Assembly (NCBI RefSeq): GCF_031426495.1
Contig: NZ_JANPLK010000040.1
Span: forward strand, 62,001 to 126,000
Source of the DNA: Gemmatimonas sp.
Lineage (GTDB): Bacteria > Gemmatimonadota > Gemmatimonadetes > Gemmatimonadales > Gemmatimonadaceae
Direction of reading: 5' to 3'
DNA: 64,000 nucleotides
Both the position numbers and the translations under genes were made by a program. The notes under the pieces are model-generated. The model did not search any database, was not told the DNA's origin, and worked only from the letters and a program-made list of their open reading frames with translations. Shown here piece after piece: positions 34,162 through 43,700 of the stretch; within the stretch, counting starts at the first letter, position 1; each line of letters opens with the position of its first letter.

Positions 34162-34938
34162 ATGGATCGAAACGCTCCCTGCCCGTGTGGCTCCGGCAAG
34201 AAGTTCAAGAAGTGTCACGGCGCCGCCGTGCCCCCTGAAGCGGCGGCGCTACCCGCCGAAGCGCGCGCGGAATGGCTGCGCGGTGACGTCGTGCTGCAGC
34301 GCCAGAAGCGCGTGGGGCAGGAGCTTCTCGACTGGGCCGAGAAGAAGATGGGCGCCGAGTGGATCGACGCGTCGCTCGATGCCTGGGGCGTGACCGAAGA
34401 CGAGGACATTGACGAAGGCGTCGCGGATCTTTTCACCACCTGGTCGCTCTTCAACTACGAGCCCGCGTCGCTTGGCAGGCCCATCGCCGCGGCGTGGCTC
34501 GACGACGCGGCCGGCAAGCGCGCCGATCTCGACACGCGCGCGCTGGTGAGTGCGGCGTTGCGCGCACCGCTCGGACTCTGGGAAGTCGAGACCGTCGAAG
34601 CCGGGGTCGGCGCCACGATCACCGATCGATTCAGCAATACCACTTGCTTCGTTCACGAGCCCGATCTCACGCACGACCTCGGGCCCAGCGAGTTTGTGCT
34701 CGCATATGTCGTCGAGGCGGATGGCGTGCGTGTATTCTCGGGGTTGCACGCCGACACGCTGGTGATCGTCGACGGTAAGGAGCTGCTGGCTGATGTCTGC
34801 GCAGATGCCGGCGTGAGCGCGGCGCCACTTCCCGCCGAGCTGCAGCGGGACCCGTCGTGGCAGATACGGGTCTCGCGGCGCTTCTCGGAAACGGCGACGG
34901 CCGGATATGGGAGCGATCCGGACGACGACGTCGAGTGA
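34162..34938 (+). CDS. SEC-C motif protein
   Basis: 258 residues. The N-terminus is a SEC-C zinc-binding motif, NAPCPCGSGKKFKKCHG (CxCx8CH), the element found at the SecA C-terminus and in YchJ-like proteins, where it binds zinc and contacts partners such as SecB or ribosomes. The rest (about 30-258) is acidic, with ELLDWAEKKMGAEWIDASLD and a block WEVETVEAGVGATITDRFSN resembling the uncharacterised domain often linked to SEC-C in such proteins. The ATG 34162 places the motif right at the N-terminus as usual. It lies 37 bases after the receptor gene and converges with the PRC-barrel gene, leaving only 13 bases between stops. Confidence 0.75.
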   Translation: MDRNAPCPCGSGKKFKKCHGAAVPPEAAALPAEARAEWLRGDVVLQRQKRVGQELLDWAEKKMGAEWIDASLDAWGVTEDEDIDEGVADLFTTWSLFNYEPASLGRPIAAAWLDDAAGKRADLDTRALVSAALRAPLGLWEVETVEAGVGATITDRFSNTTCFVHEPDLTHDLGPSEFVLAYVVEADGVRVFSGLHADTLVIVDGKELLADVCADAGVSAAPLPAELQRDPSWQIRVSRRFSETATAGYGSDPDDDVE

Positions 34939-34951
34939 TATCCCGAACGCG

Positions 34952-35452
34952 CTAGAGGAGCCGCTCGTCGGGGCCATCCATCCGACGCGGAGCGCTGTCC
35001 GTGAGCGGCGCAATATATGGCGTCGCTTCCCGCCCGAGGCGACGGGCACCGAAGAAGCTGCTGTCGTCGAACGCATACAGCCCATCGACAGGAGCGTCAG
35101 GAATCCGCTCGCCGTCATAGCTCGGTAGTGCGCGAGTAGCGGCGGAGCTGAGTTCAATGATCACATCGTCTTCGTCTTCATCGAGACGAGCGGACTCGAT
35201 GGGAATCAGAATGCGCCGCTTGGTCTCCTGTGCGACATCATCCAGCTTGACCTCGCCTTCGATGTAGCGCACGCGCATGAGGCTCGTATCCACCACGAGA
35301 TCCTCTACGGTGCCGATCTTCTCGCCGTCGAGTGTTCGCAAGTCCCAGCCGCGGATATCGGGGTCGCCATCGGCGACGTCGAGGTCCGACGCGTCCTTGA
35401 GATGAACGAGGCGGGGCCGAACTGCCTCTTCGTTGTGCCTGTTGGAATCCAT
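34952..35452 (-). CDS. PRC-barrel domain protein
   Basis: 166 residues from ATG 35452 (MDSNRHNEEAV), which has GGAG eight bases upstream; an upstream in-frame start at 35491 lacks one. The central part (about 30-110) is a PRC-barrel: DIRGWDLRTLDGEKIGTVED followed by LVVDTSLMRVRYIEGEVKL and RRILIPIESARL. In photosynthetic bacteria this fold is the H-subunit cytoplasmic domain; elsewhere it is a stress or RNA-processing module. It has an acidic linker DEDEDD and an Arg-rich tail. Neighbours (small membrane protein, YihY) suggest an envelope or stress role. Confidence 0.8.
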   Translation of the reverse strand: MDSNRHNEEAVRPRLVHLKDASDLDVADGDPDIRGWDLRTLDGEKIGTVEDLVVDTSLMRVRYIEGEVKLDDVAQETKRRILIPIESARLDEDEDDVIIELSSAATRALPSYDGERIPDAPVDGLYAFDDSSFFGARRLGREATPYIAPLTDSAPRRMDGPDERLL

Positions 35453-35503
35453 AGTGATAACTCCGTGCATGCGGTGAGCAAATCGCGGCAATGTGCCGTC
35501 GAG

Positions 35504-35734
35504 CTATCGCGCGGGCGGTACCTGCATCGTGTCGGTACGGATCACTGCGCTATCGCGCGGTGCGGCAAGCGTGCCGGCGGCACTGTTGGTGTCGTAGGCG
35601 CCCGTACGCTCGGCTGTGGTCGCGTCGGGCGTGCCCCTCATCGCGACGAACCAGATCAGAGCACCAAGCAGCACCACACCGAACACCCACGGCAACCACG
35701 AGCCGCGCTTCTCCGTAATCTTGATCTCGGCCAC
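35504..35734 (-). CDS. Small single-pass membrane protein
   Basis: 76 residues, not recognised. A basic N-terminus (EIKITEKRG) leads into one transmembrane helix (WLPWVFGVVLLGALIWFVAM) and a Thr/Ala-rich periplasmic tail. The start is a GTG at 35734 with a strong AGGGGGA site three to four bases upstream. It is upstream of the PRC-barrel gene on the same strand and divergent from yihY by 81 bases. Confidence 0.6.
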   Translation of the reverse strand: MAEIKITEKRGSWLPWVFGVVLLGALIWFVAMRGTPDATTAERTGAYDTNSAAGTLAAPRDSAVIRTDTMQVPPAR

Positions 35735-35815
35735 ACTTCCCCCTCTGTGAGATGAACTCGCAGCGGAGTGCAGGAATCATGCGAGGCGGCACGTCCGTTG
35801 CACACGCAGTCACTC

Positions 35816-36688
35816 ATGCTGAAACTCATCAAACAAGCAGTCGTCGATTTCTTCAGTGACAATGCGCCGCGTCACGGAGCGGCGATCGCGTACTACACGC
35901 TCTTCGCGCTGGCTCCCGTGCTGCTGATGGTGATCGCGGTCGCCGGCTTTGCAGTCGGAGAGGACGTGGTCCGAAGTGAACTCCTGACACAAATTGCCGG
36001 ACTGATCGGTCGCGACGGTGCAGTCGCGGTTGGTGCCATGCTGGAGCGCGCCGGCAAGCGCGATGCCGGCGTGTTCGCCACCGTGCTTGGCATTGGTGGT
36101 CTTGTATTCGCCGCGACCGGTGCGTTCCTCGAACTGCAGGCAGCCCTCAATATGATCTGGCGCGTGCGGGCGACGGCTTCAAGCGGCATCGACGTACCGC
36201 AGATCGTCACGCGTCGGCTGCGCTCGCTCGGTGTCGTCGTGTCGATTGGCTTTCTGCTGTTGGTCTCGTTGTCCGTGAGTGCGGGAATCAAGCTCGCGAT
36301 CGCATGGATGAGCCGCCTGGCGCCTGGTTTGGAGGCGTTTGTCACAGTCGTTGATCAGCTGATCTCGCTCGCGGTCACCAGCGCGCTGTTCGGGCTGCTG
36401 TTTCGCGTGCTCCCCGATGTTCATCTGCGGTGGCGCGATGTAGCAGTTGGCTCCACGGTGACGGCGGTGTTGTTCGCGATCGGACAGCGGCTCATCGGAC
36501 TGTATCTCGGCAACAGCGCGCTTGCGTCACCGTTCGGGGCCGCCGGCACGGTCGTGATCCTTTTGGTGTGGGTGTATTACTCGGCGCAGATCCTGCTGTT
36601 CGGTGCCGAGTTCACACGATTGTATGCCGAGCGTGCGGGCAAGCGGGCTCCGCTGATGGATGGGGCCGTGCGCACGACGGCACCGTAA
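35816..36688 (+). CDS. YihY/BrkB-family membrane protein
   Basis: 290 residues and about six transmembrane segments. The family signatures are present: DNAPRHGAAIAYYTLFALAP (N-terminal conserved box), ALNMIWRVR, LLFRVLPDVHLRWRDVAVGS and VVILLVWVYYSAQILLFGAE near the C-terminus. The ATG at 35816 starts MLKLIKQAVVDFFSDNAP, the family N-terminus; a GTG at 35768 would add 16 non-conserved residues. The family was once called ribonuclease BN in error; its actual role is unknown. Confidence 0.9.
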   Translation: MLKLIKQAVVDFFSDNAPRHGAAIAYYTLFALAPVLLMVIAVAGFAVGEDVVRSELLTQIAGLIGRDGAVAVGAMLERAGKRDAGVFATVLGIGGLVFAATGAFLELQAALNMIWRVRATASSGIDVPQIVTRRLRSLGVVVSIGFLLLVSLSVSAGIKLAIAWMSRLAPGLEAFVTVVDQLISLAVTSALFGLLFRVLPDVHLRWRDVAVGSTVTAVLFAIGQRLIGLYLGNSALASPFGAAGTVVILLVWVYYSAQILLFGAEFTRLYAERAGKRAPLMDGAVRTTAP

Positions 36689-36746
36689 TCTCGCATGCAT
36701 GCTGCAGCGACGTTACCGACACTCTCCCTCGGCCGAGAAAGACGAC

Positions 36747-37592
36747 ATGGCTCCGATCTGGAAGGGCAGTATCAGTTTCGGATTGGTCAATATTCCCGTG
36801 GAGCTCGCTGCCGCCGTGCGCGCGGACAATATCTCCTTCCGCATGCTCGACGCCGAAACCGGATCGCCGGTGAAGTACGAGCGAGTGCGAGCCAGCGACG
36901 GATCGCCGGTACCTTGGGAAGAGATTGTGAAAGGATTCGAGTATGCCAAGGGACAGTACATCGTGCTGACCGAGGAGGACTTCAAGAAAGCCGCGCTCGA
37001 GTCGTCGAAGACCATCGACATCTGCGATTTCGTGGACGCCAAGGAGATCGACCCGCGGTTCTTTGAAACGCCCTACTTCATGTTGCCGAGCAAAGGCGGT
37101 GAGCGAGGGTATGCCTTGCTACGCGAAGCGATGCGCGAGGGCGACGTGGTGGGCATCGGCAAGATCATCATGCGCAAGAATCAGCATCTGGCGGGCATCC
37201 ATGTGGTCGGAGAGGCCTTGGTACTCGAGCTGATGCGATTTTCCGCCGCCGTGGTCGATGCGTCCCAGTACACCTTCCCGCCGGCCACGGCCGCCCGTCC
37301 GCAGGAGCGCAAAATGGCCGTGCAGCTGGTGAAGAGCATGCAAGCCCATTTCGACGCGGAGAAGTACACCGACGACTATCGGGCCAACCTCATGCGCATC
37401 ATCAAGGCGCGTTCGAAAGGGAAGCCGATCACCTTCGACGCCCCACCGCCCGATACCGCTGATGGCAAGGTGCTCGATCTGATGAGCATGCTGAAGCAAA
37501 GTCTGACCAAAAAGTCCGGCACTCCCAAGACCGCCGCGCGAAAGACCACGGCACGAAAGACGACCACGAAGAAGGCACGTAAGTCCGCATGA
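36747..37592 (+). CDS. ku: Ku protein (bacterial NHEJ)
   Basis: 281 residues. The opening MAPIWKGSISFGLVNIPVEL is the canonical bacterial Ku N-terminus. It also carries KGFEYAKGQYIVLTEEDF, VDAKEIDPRFFETPYFMLPS and KIIMRKNQHLAGI, all core Ku barrel motifs. The C-terminal tail (TPKTAARKTTARKTTTKKAR) is Lys/Arg/Thr-rich and histone H1-like; such tails bind DNA and affect bridging. Ku dimers encircle broken DNA ends and recruit LigD. Its stop overlaps the ligD start by ATGA, so both are made together. ATG 36747 matches the conserved start; the 29 upstream codons are not conserved. Confidence 0.96.
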   Translation: MAPIWKGSISFGLVNIPVELAAAVRADNISFRMLDAETGSPVKYERVRASDGSPVPWEEIVKGFEYAKGQYIVLTEEDFKKAALESSKTIDICDFVDAKEIDPRFFETPYFMLPSKGGERGYALLREAMREGDVVGIGKIIMRKNQHLAGIHVVGEALVLELMRFSAAVVDASQYTFPPATAARPQERKMAVQLVKSMQAHFDAEKYTDDYRANLMRIIKARSKGKPITFDAPPPDTADGKVLDLMSMLKQSLTKKSGTPKTAARKTTARKTTTKKARKSA

Positions 37593-39484
37593 AGGCCTCG
37601 TTCGCACCGATGTTGGCCACGTCGGGAACTGCGCTCCCGGTGGCTGACGGATGGGCGTTTGAGCCCAAGTACGACGGAATACGCGTGATCGCGGTAGCGT
37701 CGAGCACGCACGTGCAGCTCCTATCGCGAAACGGGATCGACAAGTCCGCACAATTCCCCGAGGTCGTGGAAGCGCTGCAGGCGTTCGTGGGGCGGCGACG
37801 CAGCACCCTCGTACTGGATGGAGAGTTGGTCGGAGTGGCCGGCAGCGTGCTCGGACGATTCCAGTCCATGCAAGCTCGCGTGCACGAACGCGATGCGCGC
37901 GCGATTGTCTCGCACCGAGCGGGGCAGCCAGTCGCGCTCATGGTGTTCGACCTGCTGCACGATGGCTCGCGATCACGCGTCGATGCGCCGTGGCGCCGGC
38001 GGCGCGTCGCGCTCGAGAAGCTGTTCGCGGCGCGTGCAATCGCCGGCGGCGTTGCCCTCGACGCACTTCGACTCGGCGACGCGGTCTTGCACGACGGCGA
38101 CGCGCTGATGGCCCGCGCGAAAGCCGAAGGATGGGAAGGCATCATGGCCAAGCGCGCGGACGCGCCGTACGCCGTGGGTGTGCGCTCACGCGATTGGATC
38201 AAGCTCAAGCTGGATCGACAGCAAGAGTTCGTCGTTGGCGGCTGGACGGAGCCGCGGAACAGCAGGCCATACATCGGTGCGCTCCTGCTCGGGTACTATC
38301 TGGACGGAGCGCTGCAGTATGCGGGACACGTCGGTACGGGGTTTACACACGACGAGCTGGCGTGGCTGCACGATCACCTGAAGCGCCTCGAGCGCGCGTC
38401 GAGCCCATTTGTCACTACGCCGGCGGCGAATACCGTCGCGCACTGGGTCCGGCCGTCACTGGTGGTCGAAGTCCGCTTTAGCGAATGGACCAATGATGGT
38501 CATCTGCGGCAGCCGGTCTATCTCGGCGCCCGAACCGACAAGCGTACGCGCGATACCGTGCGGGAGGCCGTTATGCCACGCGCCACAGCGAAGCCACGCG
38601 CCGACGCCGACGCCGACGTGCACTTCACGAACCTCGACAAGCTCTTCTTTCACAAGGCCAGGAAGACCAAAGGCGATGTGGTGCAGTACTACACGGGCAT
38701 CGCGCCGCTGCTGCTGCCGTTGATCGCCGACCGCCCGCTGGTTCTGCGGCGATATCCGAACGGCATCGACCAGCCTGCTTTCTTTCAGCAGCGCGTCGCC
38801 AAGGGCGTGCCCTCGGCCGTGCGCACGGAGATGGTGCCGCAACCCGAGGGTACGAGCGAGCGACGCATCGTGGGCGGTGAGCTGACTACGCTGCTGTATT
38901 GCGCGCAGCTCGGCGCCATCGACGTGAATCCGTGGCATTCCCGTATGGCGACGCTTTCGAATGCCGACTACTCGATCATCGACCTTGACCCCGGCGAAGG
39001 TACCACTTTTCGTCGCGTGATCGATGTGGCGCGCTGGACCAAGGACGTGATGGATGAGCTCGGGATCGCCGGTGCGCTCAAGACGTCGGGCGCGAGCGGT
39101 TTGCACATCTACCTGCCGCTTCCAGCCGACACGAGCTACGACAGTGCGCTGCTGTTGGCGAAGCTGATCGCGACGCGGGTCGCGAACGCACACAGTAAGC
39201 AGGCGACCGTGACACGTACCGTGAGCAAGCGACTGCGAGGCAGCGTGTACGTCGACTACTTGCAGAATGTTCAGGGAAAGAGTGTCGCGTCGGCGTTCAG
39301 TCTGCGCGCGCAGCCCGCCGCGTCGGTGTCGACGCCCCTCTCGTGGGATGAGCTCACCAACGACCTCGATCCTCGAGACTTTACGATCGACAGCGTGCCC
39401 TCGCAGGCGGCGGCGCGCGCGGCGCGCTGGTCTCGCGCGCTGGCGACGCCGAATGACCTACCGTCGCTTCAATCGGCCTGGTGA
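37589..39484 (+). CDS. ligD: LigD: ATP-dependent ligase plus polymerase, no phosphoesterase
   Basis: 631 residues. The N-terminal ligase domain (about 1-315) has the lysyl-AMP motif EPKYDGIR (K27), LVLDGELVG, EGWEGIMAKRADAPY (motif IV) and WIKLKLDR (motif V). The C-terminal primase-like polymerase domain (about 340-631) has TNLDKLFF, DRPLVLRRYPNGIDQPAFFQ, the metal-binding pair in IIDLDPGEG (D465 and D467) and TSGASGLHIYLPL. The order is LIG-POL. The 3'-phosphoesterase module of Pseudomonas and mycobacterial LigD is absent. The linker holds a short Ala-Asp repeat (DADADAD region). Confidence 0.95.
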   Translation: MKASFAPMLATSGTALPVADGWAFEPKYDGIRVIAVASSTHVQLLSRNGIDKSAQFPEVVEALQAFVGRRRSTLVLDGELVGVAGSVLGRFQSMQARVHERDARAIVSHRAGQPVALMVFDLLHDGSRSRVDAPWRRRRVALEKLFAARAIAGGVALDALRLGDAVLHDGDALMARAKAEGWEGIMAKRADAPYAVGVRSRDWIKLKLDRQQEFVVGGWTEPRNSRPYIGALLLGYYLDGALQYAGHVGTGFTHDELAWLHDHLKRLERASSPFVTTPAANTVAHWVRPSLVVEVRFSEWTNDGHLRQPVYLGARTDKRTRDTVREAVMPRATAKPRADADADVHFTNLDKLFFHKARKTKGDVVQYYTGIAPLLLPLIADRPLVLRRYPNGIDQPAFFQQRVAKGVPSAVRTEMVPQPEGTSERRIVGGELTTLLYCAQLGAIDVNPWHSRMATLSNADYSIIDLDPGEGTTFRRVIDVARWTKDVMDELGIAGALKTSGASGLHIYLPLPADTSYDSALLLAKLIATRVANAHSKQATVTRTVSKRLRGSVYVDYLQNVQGKSVASAFSLRAQPAASVSTPLSWDELTNDLDPRDFTIDSVPSQAAARAARWSRALATPNDLPSLQSAW

Positions 39485-39605
39485 GCACGCCGTGGGACGG
39501 TACGCGTGATCAGGTCGACACAATCCGCCCCCCAAGCTTCGCCGCCGAGCCTCCACTGTTCCGCCGATTAGGGAAAAGCCATGAACTGAGTGGAGAACGA
39601 CGGAC

Positions 39606-40241
39606 GTGCGGGCGATACTCCGCACTATGGCGTCGTTCGTGCTGCATACCCCGATGATTCACTCCGTGCGCCGCCTCAGCGCGCCCGGAACGTTTCCCGT
39701 GTTCGCCCCTGGCGATGGCGTGCAGTTCCAGGTTGCGGGCGGGTTGGTACGGGGGCGGGTCTCCGGCATCGATGTGCAGGCGAGGAGGGATCTCCCGCTG
39801 GGCACACCCTACCGACTCGGGGTGATCGCCGCGCCGCCGCAGAGCGGCTACTCGGCCGGTACGGAGTGCACCATTCGCGCGGCCTGTCTTGAGCTCGATC
39901 CGACCGCGCCGCGATATGCCGAATCGCTTGCCGCCGCATCCACCGTAACGATGGCACCCGTCCGGGCACTCGCTTTGGCGCCGGCGCGTCCCAGTGCGCC
40001 CACATTTCTCGTGGCCTTCATGCGCGAGGGAGGCAACTATCCGATTCAGGGCGCCTTGCTCGTGCAGGGCGAAACGCTCGACGCTGCCAATGCGGCCGCA
40101 ACGACGTACCTGAATGATGAACTCGCGACGGACGTAGCCGAGGGCAGGGAGCTGCCCGACGCAATGGTAATGCTGCTCAACGCGTCGGAAGTCCCAACAG
40201 CAGCAGCTGATGTCGCCGTGGTCGCGTCGGTGAGCTGGTAG
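39606..40241 (+). CDS. Hypothetical protein
   Basis: 211 residues, not recognised. It starts at a GTG with GGAG ten bases upstream; ATG 39627 is an alternative. There is no signal peptide or transmembrane helix. The middle (FAPGDGVQFQVAGGLVRGRV, LGTPYRLGVIAAPPQSG, GTECTIRAACLEL) looks beta-rich. A Pro/Ala-rich linker (VRALALAPARPSAPT) precedes a second domain with GNYPIQGALLVQGETLDAAN and NDELATDVAEGRELPDAMVM. It is convergent with the BON lipoprotein, with a shared terminator between. Confidence 0.5.
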   Translation: MRAILRTMASFVLHTPMIHSVRRLSAPGTFPVFAPGDGVQFQVAGGLVRGRVSGIDVQARRDLPLGTPYRLGVIAAPPQSGYSAGTECTIRAACLELDPTAPRYAESLAAASTVTMAPVRALALAPARPSAPTFLVAFMREGGNYPIQGALLVQGETLDAANAAATTYLNDELATDVAEGRELPDAMVMLLNASEVPTAAADVAVVASVSW

Positions 40242-40264
40242 CAGGTCCCCGTGCTCCGACAAAC

Positions 40265-40294
40265 ACGCGGCCCCTCCAATCGGAGGGGCCGCGT
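40265..40294. terminator. Bidirectional terminator between convergent genes
   Basis: A perfect 13-bp stem, ACGCGGCCCCTCC/GGAGGGGCCGCGT, with a four-base loop AATC, between the hypothetical gene (stop 40241) and the BON gene (stop 40309, other strand). No long T-run in either direction, but the position and stability fit. Confidence 0.75.
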
Positions 40295-40308
40295 GATATG
40301 TACCGGCG

Positions 40309-40665
40309 TTACTTGACGATCAGATTGTTCACGACCGTGTAGCCGGGCGCATTGTCCTTGGCGACGACTTCAGCTCGCGTCCTCTGCGCATCGCTCTTCA
40401 CGCTGCCGTTCAGCGTGACCGTCTTCGTGTCCTTGTTCGTGTCCACATTCACTTCACTGGCATCAATGGTCGTATCGGCCATCAACGCCATTTTGACATC
40501 GGCGGTCTCGGCAGCCGCATCCATCGAGGAACCGGCGCTGGCCGCAGCCTCGCTCGTTGCTTCCGCGGCATTCTTCGTGTCTTCCTTGGCGCCGTCAGCC
40601 GTGTTACCACAGGCGGTCGCGATTCCAATGGTGCTGGCGAGCAGGAGCAGCTTGATACGTGTCAT
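40309..40665 (-). CDS. BON-domain lipoprotein
   Basis: 118 residues. The signal peptide RIKLLLLASTIGIATAC ends in a lipobox-like IATAC, so the protein is probably lipidated at Cys-19. A low-complexity Ala/Ser/Glu/Asp spacer (about 25-55) is followed by one BON domain (about 55-118): VKMALMADTTIDASEVNVDT, VTLNGSVKSDAQRTRAE and GYTVVNNLIVK. BON domains bind phospholipid or help keep the envelope intact under osmotic stress (compare OsmY, DolP). GAGG lies six bases before the ATG. Confidence 0.85.
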   Translation of the reverse strand: MTRIKLLLLASTIGIATACGNTADGAKEDTKNAAEATSEAAASAGSSMDAAAETADVKMALMADTTIDASEVNVDTNKDTKTVTLNGSVKSDAQRTRAEVVAKDNAPGYTVVNNLIVK

Positions 40666-40790
40666 AGTTGACCTCGGTGTGCTGACGTTTCACTGGCAAT
40701 AGTGCGGGCACTGTTTGCCAATGCAACAGCCGTGCCCGCACGTCGTTTCAATGGCCGGGCTCGTTTGAGCCGAATGCCTGGCTTGCGAGA

Positions 40791-43700
40791 CTATCCCGCG
40801 ATCATCGTCAGCACATCGCCGGGCGACATCTCGCGGCCTGCTGCCACTAACGCGTCCAACAACTCCTTCCCGATTGTCGCGCGCGCGACGTCAACCTGAC
40901 CGCCGACCTCCGGGCTCATTGGGTGCTCGACCACCACGCCCGTGCGCTCTGACATGGCTTCGGCCGCCGCCGCGATGGTCACCGCGCGTTCGGGCCGGCC
41001 ATCGGCCGCTTCGGCCGCCGCCAGCCCCGTGAGGGCGAGGCCGACGCCGCGCGCACTGCCCACCTCGTCGTACACCCGCAGCGACTGACGAAACGCCTCA
41101 CGGGCCACCGGAATCCGCGACGCCGCGAGCGCCGTCCACCCAACTTCACTATGCACGCGCGCGAGCTCCGGGCGATCGCCCACCCGCTCAAATGAAGACA
41201 CGGCCTGATGATACAGTTCGAGCGCGCGGCCCGTCTCGCCGCGGGCTGCGGTCATCTGTGCCAGAAAGCTCAGCGCGAGACCGCCGCCTTCGTAGTCGCC
41301 GATCCGCGTTTGAATGCGCCGCGCCTGCGTCACCAACTCGAAGCCGGCGTCGAGCGAACCGGTCACGAACAGCTGCAAGCCCTTCATCGACATCGACAGC
41401 GACAGCAGGAAGTCGAGATCGCGACGCCGACTGCATTCGATCGCGGACTCCAAGGCGAGGCCGGATTCCTCCATGTGCCCGACGCTCATGTGCCCATAGC
41501 CGACACACATGTACGCTTCGGCCAGCAGGGCGTCGTCGGCCAGGGCGCGTGCGTCGGCCAACGCACGTGCCCACTCATCGCGGCCGCGTTCCATCTCGCC
41601 GGTGTTAACCGACACCATGCCCCCGGCCAGGAGAGCGAGCGCGCGCCCCCGGCTCGGCGCGCGCGACTCCGCCATCGACATCAGCGCATCAATCGCATCG
41701 CGCGCGGTGAAATGCTGGCCGCCGATGTGCCAGAACCAGTTCAGTGAACCGCACAGCAGAAGTCCCTTCTCGACAGCATCGGGGGCGGTCGACTCGGGCA
41801 ACACCGGATGCCTGCGTGCCTGGTCGGTATACCAGCGCAGCGCGGCCTGCATGTTGGCGTTGTCGCGGCGCGCGCGCTGCATGGCGTCGAGCTGTCCGAC
41901 ACCCTTGATCCCTGCGTTGACGGCTTCGGCAAAGGCGAGGAAGACATCGGCGTGCATACGTCGCACGTCGTCTGCTTCGCCGCTCTCGGACAGTGATTCG
42001 GCGGCAAAGGCCCGGATCGTTTCCGGCAGGAAATACCGTTCGCCGCCGTTGACCACGCGAACCAGGCCCTTCTCTACCAACGAGCCGAGTTCGTCCAGCG
42101 CGCGCACCCGCTCATGCGCGGCGAAGCACACGGCGTCCATCTCGTCCAGCGTCCAGCCGTCGGCGAATACCGAGAGGCGGCGCAGCAGCTGCTGCTCGGA
42201 GCGGTCGAGCAGCGAATAGCTCCAGTGGATCGTCGCGCGCAACGTGCGGTGACGCTCAGGGAGGTCACGATCGCCCGTTGTAAGCAGATCGAGCACATCG
42301 TCCAGACGCTTCAAGAGCGCCATGGGTTCGAGAATGCGGATGCGCGCCGCCGCCAACTCGAGGGCCAGTGGCAGTCCATCAAGCCGGATGCAGATCGCGG
42401 CCACGGTGGCGCCATTCGCGATGGTGATCGCGAACGTAGGTTGCACCTTCGTGGCGCGTTGTACGAACAGCGCGACGGCAGGGGACTGCAGCAACTCGTC
42501 GACGAGCGTGGCGTGCGCATCGGGCAGCGCCAATGGCGGAAGTGCGAGCTCCACTTCGGCCCCGAGCTTGAGCGGCGCTCGACTGGTGGCGAGCACGCAC
42601 AGACCCGAGCATCGTGTCACCAGCTCGGCGATATCGTTGGCCGCGTCGAGGACGTGTTCGAGATTGTCGAGCAGCAGCAGCGTGCGGCCGCCGCCGATCA
42701 CGGTCGCGATCGCATCCACCGCCGACCGACCGTGCGCTTCGGTGATGCCGAGCGCGGTAGCAACGGTCGGCATCACGTCGCTCGCCAGCGTGACCGGTGC
42801 TATCGAGACGTAGGCCGAACCATCGGGAAAGTCGGCGTGGAGCTGCTTGAACAGCTCGATGGCAAAGCGCGTCTTGCCAGTGCCGCCGGCGCCGGTCACC
42901 GTCAGCACGCGCGCGCCCGATCGCACGCGTTCGATCGCCGTGGACAGCGCATCGTCGCGGCCGAGCAGTACGTTGGCCGGCGTCGGTGCGGGCCGCGAAA
43001 TCAAGGGCGCTGCGGGTGGCGCGCTCGAGGAGGGATGGCTGCCGCTCGCGCGCATGAGGGCGCGCCGCCACTCCTCGACCGAGGGAAAGCGGTCGGCCGG
43101 CGACTTCGCCAGCGATCGTTCCACGGCGTCAATGACCGGCCGGGCGAGGGCCGCGCGCAATGTGCCGAGCTTGGGCACCGGCTCGATCGCGTGGCGCATC
43201 ATCAAGGCGATCGCCGTTGGGCCCGTGAACGGCGGCGTGCCGGCCAGCATCTCGAACACGATGCATCCCAAGGCGTAGAGATCACTACGGGCGTCCACCA
43301 CATCGCCGCTGGCCTGTTCCGGACTCATGTACGCCGGAGTGCCCACGGCCATACCGGCGACCGTGAGCTTCTCATCTCCCGATGCGTCAACCGCCTGCGC
43401 GATGCCGAAGTCGGCCACAACCGCGTGGCCATTCTCGATCAGGATGTTCTCCGGCTTGATATCGCGATGGATGATGCCGCGCCCATGCGCGTAGCTGAGC
43501 GCGTTTGAGATCTCGTCGGCGTAACGGAGTGCGTCGTCGATCGGCAGTTGCCCGTCGCGCGTGAGGAGGTCCCGCAGGCTCTCCCCCTCGACGTACGGCA
43601 TCACGTAGAACAGGAAACCGGCTCCCTCTCCGGAGTCGTACAGCGGTAGGATGTTGGGATGCCGCAATCCTGCCGTGGTGGTGATCTCCCGCAGGAATCG

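Noticed and set aside
42114..43508. 464-codon plus-strand frame opposite the Ser/Thr kinase
   Set aside because: Arg/Gly/His-rich with no motif; the kinase and ATPase motifs are on the minus strand.
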